Shown here piece after piece: positions 27,606 through 35,216 of a DNA stretch of 64,000 nucleotides. The notes below the pieces were generated by a model that did no database searches, was not told where the DNA came from, and saw only the letters and a list, made by a program, of their open reading frames with translations. This DNA comes from Devosia sp. FKR38 (GTDB taxonomy: Bacteria; Pseudomonadota; Alphaproteobacteria; Rhizobiales; Devosiaceae): NCBI RefSeq assembly GCF_005222805.1, contig NZ_STGC01000005.1, positions 434,001 through 498,000 of the forward strand. The letters are read 5' to 3'. How positions within the stretch are numbered: position 1 is the stretch's first letter; each line of letters begins with the position of its first letter. The translations under genes and the position numbers were made by a program.

Positions 27606-28484
27606 ATGACCACCGTCGCCCAATACAATTTCGCCTATCTCGATGAGCAGACCAAGCGGATGATCCGCCGCGCCATCCTCAAGGCGGTGGCCGTGCCCGG
27701 CTACCAAGTGCCGTTCAGCTCGCGCGAAATGCCCATGCCTTATGGCTGGGGCACCGGCGGCGTGCAGGTCACGGCCTCGATCATCGGGCCGTCTGACGTG
27801 CTCAAGGTCATCGACCAGGGCGCTGACGACACCACCAATGCCGTCTCGATCCGCGCCTTCTTCGCCAAGGTCGCGCAGGTGGAAACCACCACGCGTACTG
27901 CCGAGGCCACCATCATCCAGACGCGCCACCGCATTCCCGAAAAGCCCTTGGGCAAGGGTCAGATCCTGGTCTACCAGGTGCCGATCCCCGAGCCGCTGCG
28001 CTATCTCGAGCCGCGCGAGACCGAGACGCGCAAGATGCATGCGCTCGAGGAATACGGCCTGATGCACGTCAAGCTCTATGAGGACATCGCGCGCCACGGC
28101 CGCATCGCCACCACCTTCGCCTATCCGGTCAAGGTCGAGGGTCGCTATGTCATGGACCCCAGCCCCACGCCCAAGTTCGACAATCCCAAGATGCACATGA
28201 GCGCGGCGCTGCAATTGTTCGGCGCCGGCCGCGAGCATCGCATCTATGCCGTGCCGCCGCACACCGAAGTGGTAAGCCTCGACTTCGAGGACCATCCCTT
28301 CACCATCCAGCACTTCCCCGAACCCTGCGCCCTGTGTGGTGCGCGTGAAGTCTATCTCGACGAGGTCATTCTCGATGACCACGGCGGGCATATGTTCGTC
28401 TGCTCGGACACCGACCATTGCGAAGACCGCCGCGCCGCTGGCCATGTCGGCCCGCTGGGCGTGGCCCAGAAGGCGGCAGAATGA
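27606..28484 (+). CDS. phnJ: C-P lyase PhnJ (radical SAM carbon-phosphorus bond-cleaving subunit)
   Basis: This 292-residue catalytic subunit uses a [4Fe-4S] cluster and S-adenosylmethionine to cleave the C-P bond of 5-phospho-ribose 1-phosphonate, giving methane or another hydrocarbon plus 5-phosphoribosyl 1,2-cyclic phosphate. The cysteines are at positions 241, 244, 266 and 272, identical to E. coli numbering: the first three bind the cluster (CALC...FVC) and Cys272 (DTDHC) is the radical residue. It is therefore probably functional. GGAG lies about eight bases before the ATG. Palindromic elements flank the gene on both sides. Confidence 0.97.
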   Translation: MTTVAQYNFAYLDEQTKRMIRRAILKAVAVPGYQVPFSSREMPMPYGWGTGGVQVTASIIGPSDVLKVIDQGADDTTNAVSIRAFFAKVAQVETTTRTAEATIIQTRHRIPEKPLGKGQILVYQVPIPEPLRYLEPRETETRKMHALEEYGLMHVKLYEDIARHGRIATTFAYPVKVEGRYVMDPSPTPKFDNPKMHMSAALQLFGAGREHRIYAVPPHTEVVSLDFEDHPFTIQHFPEPCALCGAREVYLDEVILDDHGGHMFVCSDTDHCEDRRAAGHVGPLGVAQKAAE

Positions 28485-28510
28485 TGATGCTTGCTATGGT
28501 CCCTGACCAT

Positions 28511-28628
28511 CACCCCCTCCCAACCTCCCCCATCGAGGGGGAGGTGCCGCTCCACTCGTTTGACTCGATCTCGTCCCAACCACCGGCCGATACCTCCCCC
28601 TTGATGGGGGCGGCTAGGAGGGGGTGGG
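28511..28628. repeat. Paired GC-rich palindromic element, copy 3 (phnJ/phnK gap)
   Basis: This diverged, longer copy has its hairpins in the opposite order: CCTCCCCCATCGAGGGGGAG and CCTCCCCCTTGATGGGGG lie inside outer arms CACCCCCTCC and GGAGGGGGTG. The centre differs from copies 1 and 2. It fills the gap between phnJ and phnK, ending 22 bases before the phnK start. Two elements in one operon, around a single gene, is notable. Confidence 0.75.
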
Positions 28629-28650
28629 GCCCCGCACGCGGAGACCAGAA

Positions 28651-29430
28651 ATGACCACTGAACAACCCCTTCTCCGCGTCAGCAATCTTGCCAAATACTA
28701 TGGCAGCCGCCTGGGCTGTGCCGATGTGAGCTTTGAGCTCTGGCCCGGCGAAGTCCTGGCCATCGTCGGCGAATCCGGCTCGGGCAAGACCACGCTGCTC
28801 AATTCCCTGTCTGCGACGCTCGAACCCAGCGCTGGCGAGACGCTCTATCGCATGCGCGATGGGCAATGGCGCAATATCTATGACCTCAGCGAGGCCGAGC
28901 GGCGCTTCCTCGTGCGCACCGACTGGGGCTTTGTGCACCAGAACCCGGCCGATGGCCTGCGCATGACGGTGTCCGCCGGCGCCAATGTCGGCGAGCGGCT
29001 GATGGCGGTGGGCGACCGCCACTATGGCAATATCCGCGCCACAGCGCTCGATTGGCTTGGCCGTGTCGAGATCGCCGCTGACCGTATCGATGACCAGCCG
29101 CGCTCTTTCTCGGGCGGCATGCGCCAGCGCCTGCAGATCGCCCGTAACCTGGTCACCGGCCCGCGCCTGGTGTTCATGGACGAACCCACCGGCGGCCTCG
29201 ACGTTTCGGTGCAGGCGCGCCTGCTCGATCTGCTGCGCGGCCTCGTGGGCGAACTGGGCCTCGCGGCCATTGTCGTCACCCACGATCTGGCCGTGGCGCG
29301 TCTCCTCAGCCACCGCATGATGGTGATGAAGGACGGTCACGTCATCGAAGCCGGCCTCACCGACCGCGTGCTCGACGACCCGCGCGAACCCTATACCCAG
29401 CTGCTCGTCAGCTCGATTTTGCAGGTGTGA
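28651..29430 (+). CDS. phnK: C-P lyase accessory ABC-type ATPase PhnK
   Basis: This 259-residue ATPase shows Walker A (GESGSGKTT), signature (FSGGMRQRLQIARN), Walker B (LVFMDEPTGGLD) and switch His (VVTHDLAVA). PhnK docks on PhnJ of the core complex and is not a transporter ATPase. ATG at 28651 is chosen because GGAG lies 9-12 bases upstream and the ABC domain starts here; a longer frame begins inside the palindromic element. The phnL GTG/ATG starts lie at the phnK stop, giving tight coupling. Confidence 0.94.
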   Translation: MTTEQPLLRVSNLAKYYGSRLGCADVSFELWPGEVLAIVGESGSGKTTLLNSLSATLEPSAGETLYRMRDGQWRNIYDLSEAERRFLVRTDWGFVHQNPADGLRMTVSAGANVGERLMAVGDRHYGNIRATALDWLGRVEIAADRIDDQPRSFSGGMRQRLQIARNLVTGPRLVFMDEPTGGLDVSVQARLLDLLRGLVGELGLAAIVVTHDLAVARLLSHRMMVMKDGHVIEAGLTDRVLDDPREPYTQLLVSSILQV

Positions 29431-29432
29431 CC

Positions 29433-30130
<698 letters not shown>

Positions 30131-30134
<4 letters not shown>

Positions 30135-30748
30135 AAACGCTTGGTATCGAGCCCTTCATCCACCCCACCGCCACGGTGAAAGACTCCACCCTGGGCCGCT
30201 ACACCGAGGTGGGCGCCGGCTGCACGCTCTATCGGTCGAGTATGGGCGACTATTCCTACTGCGTCAGCAATACCCAGATCGCCTATAGCCAAATCGGCAA
30301 ATTCGCCAATATCGCTGCCCATGTGCGCATCTATGCCTCCATGCACCCCATGGAGCGCGCCTCGCTGCACCATTTCACCTATCGCTCGGCACAGTTCTTC
30401 GAAGGCGAGGAAGACGACCAGGCCTTCTTTGACTGGCGCGCCTCCACGCCCATCACCATCGGCCACGACACCTGGATCGGCCATGGCGCTGTCATCATGC
30501 CGGGGATCACCATCGGCAATGGCGCCATCATCGGCTCCAATGCGGTGGTGACCAAGGATGTCGCCGATTTTGCCATCGCCGTGGGCGTGCCGGCGCGGAC
30601 CATCAAGCAGCGCTTCAGCGACCCCGTCGCCAGCCGGCTGGACGCGCTCAAGTGGTGGGACTGGAGCCACGAGCAGTTGCATCAGGCGCTGCCCGATTTC
30701 CGCAAGCTGCCGATCGAAGCCTTCCTCGACAAATACGAGCAGGCCTGA
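30131..30748 (+). CDS. Phosphonate-operon hexapeptide-repeat acyltransferase
   Basis: This 205-residue left-handed beta-helix protein has repeated hexapeptide units in two blocks (ATVKDSTLGRYTEVGAG; then ITIGHDTWIGHGAVIMPGIT and NGAIIGSNAVVTKD). It belongs to the acetyltransferase-like family regularly found in phn operons (the phn_thr-fam type) and may acetylate amino-phosphonates, as PhnO does in enterics; this role is inferred. The ATG overlaps the phnL stop, so it is part of the phnG-L message. A hairpin follows the stop. Confidence 0.85.
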
Positions 30749-30763
30749 TCGTCGCGTCTCAGG

Positions 30764-30783
30764 GGAGGGGCCCATGCCCCTCC
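30764..30783 (+). terminator. Hairpin after the phnG-L operon
   Basis: GGAGGGGC-CCAT-GCCCCTCC is a perfect 8-bp GC-rich stem, 15 bases after the stop of the hexapeptide transferase gene. A T-run is not obvious. Together with the Pho-box-like repeats downstream it suggests that phnC starts a separate transcription unit. Confidence 0.5.
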
Positions 30784-30834
30784 TGACTTCGTCGCTGCGC
30801 ACTCTGTGACATCCCGCCCCATGTCTCCGGTGCA

Positions 30835-30874
30835 TCGTCATGCAACCGTCACGCAATCGTTACGTCAGTTTCAT
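30835..30874 (+). promoter_or_regulatory. Four-repeat Pho-box-like array upstream of phnC
   Basis: Four 7-mers, TCGTCAT, CCGTCAC, TCGTTAC and GTTTCAT, are spaced by exactly four bases (GCAA, GCAA, GTCA), giving an 11-bp period. Against the PhoB half-site CTGTCAT/C they match at five, six, four and five positions. The array ends 44 bases before the phnC ATG. PhoB dimers bind such direct repeats head to tail, so phosphate-starvation control of the phnCDE transporter is likely. Confidence 0.65.
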
Positions 30875-30918
30875 GGCCCCGCCCTAGGTCTGCCACAGTC
30901 AATCGACGGGGCGACCGC

Positions 30919-31746
30919 ATGCTGAAGATCTCCAATGTGACGCGACGGTTTGGTGACAAGATTGCCGTCGACAGCGTGACGCTGGATATTCCCCAGGGCC
31001 AGATGGTGGGCATCATCGGCCGCTCCGGCGCCGGCAAGTCCACGCTGCTGCGCATGATCAACCGCCTGGCTGACGTCTCCTCCGGCGTTATCGAATATGA
31101 CGGTGTCCAGACCAGCACCCTGCGCGGCCAGGCCCTGCGCAACTGGCAACGCGACTGCGCCATGATCTTCCAGCAGTTCAACCTCGTGCCGCGCCTCGAT
31201 GTCATCACCAATGTGATGCTGGGGCGCCTCAATGGCCGCAACCCGCTGCTCAACCTGCTGCAGCTGTTCACTGCTGACGAGCAGCTGGCCGCGCTCAAGG
31301 CGCTGGAGCGTCTCGACATCGCCCAGACCGCCACGCAATGGGCCCAGACCCTGTCGGGCGGCCAGCAGCAACGCGTCGCCATCGCCCGCGCCCTGATGCA
31401 GGGCCCCAAGCTCATTCTGGCTGACGAACCCATCGCCAGCCTCGATCCGCGCAATGCCCAGATCGTCATGGACAGCCTGCGCGACATCAATGCCGAGGGC
31501 ATTACCGTCATCACCAACCTGCACACGCTCGACACGGCCCGCGCCTATTGCGAGCGCATCGTCGGCATGAGCGCGGGCAAGGTGGTTTTCGATGGCACGC
31601 CCGACCAGCTCACCACTGATGTGGCGCGCACCATTTACGGCGCCGATGGGCTCAAGGAAGCCTTCTCGGAAGCCATGACCTCGACCGCTATCGCGCCGCT
31701 CGTCGCTCCCACTGTCCGGAGCATGGACGCAACGTCGACGTCCTAA
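30919..31746 (+). CDS. phnC: Phosphonate ABC transporter ATPase PhnC
   Basis: This 275-residue ATPase energises phosphonate import. It has Walker A (GRSGAGKST), the Q-loop ([14 protein letters not shown]), the signature [14 protein letters not shown] and Walker B ([12 protein letters not shown]). The switch position reads NLHTLD, as in PhnC. It is first of phnCDE1E2, 44 bases after the Pho-box-like array. A gap of 62 bases precedes phnD. Length matches the family. Confidence 0.94.
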   Translation: MLKISNVTRRFGDKIAVDSVTLDIPQGQMVGIIGRSGAGKSTLLRMINRLADVSSGVIEYDGVQTSTLRGQALRNWQRDCAMIFQQFNLVPRLDVITNVMLGRLNGRNPLLNLLQLFTADEQLAALKALERLDIAQTATQWAQTLSGGQQQRVAIARALMQGPKLILADEPIASLDPRNAQIVMDSLRDINAEGITVITNLHTLDTARAYCERIVGMSAGKVVFDGTPDQLTTDVARTIYGADGLKEAFSEAMTSTAIAPLVAPTVRSMDATSTS

Positions 31747-31808
31747 CCCCGTTCCGCTGCCGGAAGCTCCGGCATGCCGACATCCTCGCGTTCCCAAAGG
31801 AGACTTCC

Positions 31809-32717
31809 ATGACCGCGATCCGTACCGTTCTGCTGGCCGGCGTTGCCGCCATCGCCCTGACCTCTGGCGTGTTCGCCCAGGACAATGTCCTGCGCATCGG
31901 CCTGCTCGGTGGCGAAAACGAAGCCGACCGTCTGCGCGACAACCAGTGCCTGGTTGACCTGATGAAGGCCGAGCTGGGCTTTTCCGACGTGCAGCTGTTC
32001 CCCGCTGCAGACTACAATGGCGTGATCCAGGGCCTGCTGGGCGGCACGCTTGACTACGCCGAACTCGGCGCCTCCGCCTATGCTGCGATCTACCTCCAGG
32101 ATCCCAAGGCTGTTGAGCCGATCCTGACCACCGAGCAGACCGACGGCGCGACCGGCTACTACTCGATCATGCTCGCCCGCAAGGACAGCGGCATCGCCAC
32201 CCTGGCCGACATGAAGGGCAAGAAGCTCGGCTTCGCTGACCCGGATTCGACCTCGGGCTACCTGGTTCCGGTCGTGGCCCTGCCCAACGACATCAAGATG
32301 CCCGTCGAGGAATTCTTCTCCGAGACCGGCTTTGGCGGCGGCCATGAGAACCTGGTTCTCGCCGTGCTGGATGGCCAGTTTGACGCCGGCGTCACCTGGG
32401 GTTCGGGCGTTGGTGAGTTCTCCGAAGGCTACACCTCCGGCAACATCCGCTCGATGGTCGACAAGGGCATGCTCGACATGGAAGACGTTGTCGAGCTGTG
32501 GAAGTCGCCGCTGATCCCGAACGGCCCGATCGTGCTGCGGTCCAGCATGGACCAGGCAACCAAGGACAAGATCGAAGCCTTCCTCAAGGCCCTGCCGGAA
32601 ACCAACTACGAGTGCTTCCGCGCGGCTCAGGCCGGCGACTACAACGGCTATGTTGAAGTCGACTCCAGCTTCTACGACGCCATCATCGCGGCCCGTAAGG
32701 CCAAGATCGGCGGCTAA
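31809..32717 (+). CDS. phnD: Phosphonate-binding periplasmic protein PhnD
   Basis: This 302-residue exported binding protein has a signal peptide (VLLAGVAAIALTSGVFA, cut before QDN) and the PhnD fold, with LGGENEADRL, FADPDSTSGYLVP and AGVTWGSG regions that line the phosphonate site in the family. Codon use is a little more biased to preferred codons than in neighbours, fitting high expression. AAAGGAG precedes the ATG by six bases. A strong hairpin follows before phnE1. Confidence 0.95.
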   Translation: MTAIRTVLLAGVAAIALTSGVFAQDNVLRIGLLGGENEADRLRDNQCLVDLMKAELGFSDVQLFPAADYNGVIQGLLGGTLDYAELGASAYAAIYLQDPKAVEPILTTEQTDGATGYYSIMLARKDSGIATLADMKGKKLGFADPDSTSGYLVPVVALPNDIKMPVEEFFSETGFGGGHENLVLAVLDGQFDAGVTWGSGVGEFSEGYTSGNIRSMVDKGMLDMEDVVELWKSPLIPNGPIVLRSSMDQATKDKIEAFLKALPETNYECFRAAQAGDYNGYVEVDSSFYDAIIAARKAKIGG

Positions 32718-32729
32718 GCCGAAACCCTC

Positions 32730-32759
32730 TCGGCCGGACCTGGCAACGGGTCCGGCCGA
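32730..32759 (+). terminator. Hairpin between phnD and phnE1 (attenuator or mRNA stabiliser)
   Basis: TCGGCCGGACC and GGTCCGGCCGA form a perfect 11-bp stem around an 8-base loop, 12 bases past the phnD stop. There is no T-run, so it more likely protects the phnC-phnD message from 3' decay than stops transcription fully. The ugpB/ugpA gap holds a comparable hairpin. Confidence 0.55.
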
Positions 32760-32779
32760 ACTTCTGCCTGGAGATCAGC

Positions 32780-33748
32780 ATGGCCGATATGACGAGCGGT
32801 GAGCGCGACCTGAGCCCGGCGACGGGCGCCATCCATCGGCACTATCGGCAATTGCTGGCGACGCGGCGCCTGTATTCTCTCATCGCAGTGGCCGGTGTGG
32901 CCATTGTCCTGGTCCTTGCCCTTCTGTTCGCCAATGAGGCCAGCTCGGGCAAGTTCATCGACCGGCTGCCGTACCTGTTCGATTTCATCAAGAACTTCGT
33001 GCCCGACGATCCGTTCGAGATCGTGCGCGCCATGTTCGATCTGCCGTCGCCCTATGCCGATGGCTCGTTCAAATATGACTATGAAGTGGGCCGGCACTAT
33101 CTGTTCGGAACCGGCTTCTATATCCCCGAATACTTCTTTGAAATGCTGGTGACGCTCAACATCGCCTTTGCGTCGACGCTGATTGGTGGGCTGTTCGCCT
33201 TCTTTTTCTGCTTTCTGGCAGCGTCCAACCTGGGCGTTGCCGGGCCGTTGCGCTGGATCGTCCGCCGGCTCTTCGAACTGATGCGCGCCTTCCCCGAGAT
33301 TGTGCTGGCCGGCATGATGGCCGCAGTGCTCTCCCTGGGACCGATCGCTGCCATCTTCGCCGTCTCGGTGCATACGGTCGGCGCGCTGGGCAAGATGTTC
33401 TTCGAAGTGGTCGAGAATGCCGACATGAAGCCCGACGACGGGCTGCGCGCGGTCGGCGCGAATTGGTTTGAGCGCGTGCGCTTCGCCATCGTGCCCCAGG
33501 TCATGCCCAATTTTGTCTCCTACTTCCTGCTCCGCACCGAGATCAATGTGCGCGCCTCCACCATCATCGGCGCTGTCGGTGGTGGCGGCATTGGTGAGGT
33601 GTTCCGCCAGGCCATCGGGCGCGACCACGCTGCCAAGACGTATGCCATCGTCATTCTGCTGTTTTTGACCATTGTCGCCATTGACCAGCTTTCTGGCTGG
33701 CTGCGCCGGCGTCTGGTCGGCAATGCCGCCTTCCAGTTCGGAGCCTAG
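32780..33748 (+). CDS. phnE: Phosphonate ABC transporter permease PhnE (first copy)
   Basis: This 322-residue inner-membrane permease has an N-terminal span (about 33-50), a periplasmic loop to about 120, then about five spans. The EAA-type loop region reads DDGLRAVGANWFERVRFAIVP and is followed by NVRASTIIGAVGGGGIGE, typical of PhnE. GGAG lies six bases before the ATG. It ends seven bases before the second permease gene, and the two are expected to form a heterodimer. Confidence 0.93.
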   Translation: MADMTSGERDLSPATGAIHRHYRQLLATRRLYSLIAVAGVAIVLVLALLFANEASSGKFIDRLPYLFDFIKNFVPDDPFEIVRAMFDLPSPYADGSFKYDYEVGRHYLFGTGFYIPEYFFEMLVTLNIAFASTLIGGLFAFFFCFLAASNLGVAGPLRWIVRRLFELMRAFPEIVLAGMMAAVLSLGPIAAIFAVSVHTVGALGKMFFEVVENADMKPDDGLRAVGANWFERVRFAIVPQVMPNFVSYFLLRTEINVRASTIIGAVGGGGIGEVFRQAIGRDHAAKTYAIVILLFLTIVAIDQLSGWLRRRLVGNAAFQFGA

Positions 33749-33755
33749 GAACGCC

Positions 33756-35105
33756 ATGTCCGCGATCACTTTGTCTGAACAGGAGCGCAATCGCCTCCAC
33801 CGGGCCCACCCAGAGGTGTTCCATCGCTCCATCTGGCAGCGCTGGGGTGCGCTCTTGCTGGTCCTCGGCGCGCTGGGCTACCTGGCCTATTGCTGGAGTT
33901 TCTTTGACGTTGGTCAAAAGCTGAGCGAGGGCAAGTGGGAGCGCGCCAGCATCTATATGGCCGACTGGATCAGCTGGGAGGCGCAGCCGCGCTTTCGGTT
34001 TCAGCCGGATGGATCGATCCAGATCGAGCATCAGCGTTTCTCGCCGCTCGGCGAAAACCCCGACCCCGATTGGATGACCACCCTGCCGGATGGACGCGAA
34101 GAAGTGACCTTCGGCTCGGCTGATGATCGCGTGGAAGTCGCCTCGACCGGTGTTGTCGCCGTCCTTGGGGGCGTTGCCTATGACGTTGCATTCAGCGGCG
34201 AAGCAGCCCTGCTGCCGGCCAATGCCCCGGCCGCGATGACCGAGAAGAACGGGCGCGTGACGGTGGACTTCGGTTTTGCCGGCAGTGCCGAGATCCGCGC
34301 CACGCAGGTGCTGATCCGCCGTCGCTTCCTCGGTTGGGAGAATTTCTGGTTCGATACGACGTCGCCCTTCTGGGGCATGGGGCTGCCCGAGCTCTGGACC
34401 AGTGTCACCACCGGCCCGCAGATTGAGCCGGACCGCTCCAATGCGTCGCTGGCCTTGCACGAGTTCCTGACCAACTCGGAGTGGCAACATGGCGACGTGC
34501 TCAACAAGCTGTTGCAGACCATCGTGATGGCCTTTGTCGGTACATTGTTCGCGGCCTGCCTGGCTTTCCCGCTGGCCTTTATCGCCGCCCGCAATGTGAC
34601 CAATTCCAAACCGGCGAACTGGATCACCAAGCGCTTCTTCGACTTCACCCGTTCGGTCGACATGCTGATCTGGGCCCTGGTGTTTACCCGCGGCTTCGGA
34701 CCCGGCCCCCTGGCCGGTATTGCGGCCATCTTTGTCACGGACACCGGCACCTTCGGCAAGCTCTACTCCGAAGCGATCGAGAACATCGATGATAAGCAAC
34801 GCGAGGGCATTCGTTCGGTCGGGGCCAGTCCGGCGGACGTCAACCGCTACGGCATCGTGCCGCAGATTGCCCCGGTGGTCATCTCTCAGACACTCTATTT
34901 CTGGGAGGCCAATATTCGTGGTGCAACCATCATCGGTGCCGTCGGCGCCGGTGGCATCGGCCTCAAATTGCTCGAGGCCATGCGCACCAACCAGGATTGG
35001 GAGAACGTCGCCTATATGGTTGTGCTGATCCTGGGCGTTGTCTTCCTTTTCGACAGTCTCTCCAACGCCATCCGCTCCCGTCTGATCGGATCGGCCGGGC
35101 ACTGA
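33756..35105 (+). CDS. phnE2: Phosphonate ABC transporter permease PhnE (second, long copy)
   Basis: This 449-residue permease differs from the first by a long region between the first span (about 30-50) and the channel domain, residues about 55-250, predicted to be periplasmic. The C-terminal channel domain has REGIRSVGASPADVNRYGIVP and GATIIGAVGAGGIGLKL. Long second PhnE proteins of this kind are common in alphaproteobacteria, so the extension is not an assembly artefact. ATG at 33756 follows a TAGGA and lies seven bases after the first permease; the open frame runs further back into that gene. It ends the phn cluster. Confidence 0.91.
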   Translation: MSAITLSEQERNRLHRAHPEVFHRSIWQRWGALLLVLGALGYLAYCWSFFDVGQKLSEGKWERASIYMADWISWEAQPRFRFQPDGSIQIEHQRFSPLGENPDPDWMTTLPDGREEVTFGSADDRVEVASTGVVAVLGGVAYDVAFSGEAALLPANAPAAMTEKNGRVTVDFGFAGSAEIRATQVLIRRRFLGWENFWFDTTSPFWGMGLPELWTSVTTGPQIEPDRSNASLALHEFLTNSEWQHGDVLNKLLQTIVMAFVGTLFAACLAFPLAFIAARNVTNSKPANWITKRFFDFTRSVDMLIWALVFTRGFGPGPLAGIAAIFVTDTGTFGKLYSEAIENIDDKQREGIRSVGASPADVNRYGIVPQIAPVVISQTLYFWEANIRGATIIGAVGAGGIGLKLLEAMRTNQDWENVAYMVVLILGVVFLFDSLSNAIRSRLIGSAGH

Positions 35106-35216
35106 CGGCGCCCTGCCGCCGATCAATTGGGATCGCCGGCGCGCGTTAACACATTTGAAACCGATCGGGCTAAGCCGCACTTAAGTTGGCGGGATTAGGG
35201 TGCGTCCAGCTCGAAA

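Noticed and set aside
33756-35105. Fusion or assembly error in the second PhnE
   Set aside because: The frame is continuous, composition is uniform, and long second PhnE proteins are usual in alphaproteobacteria.
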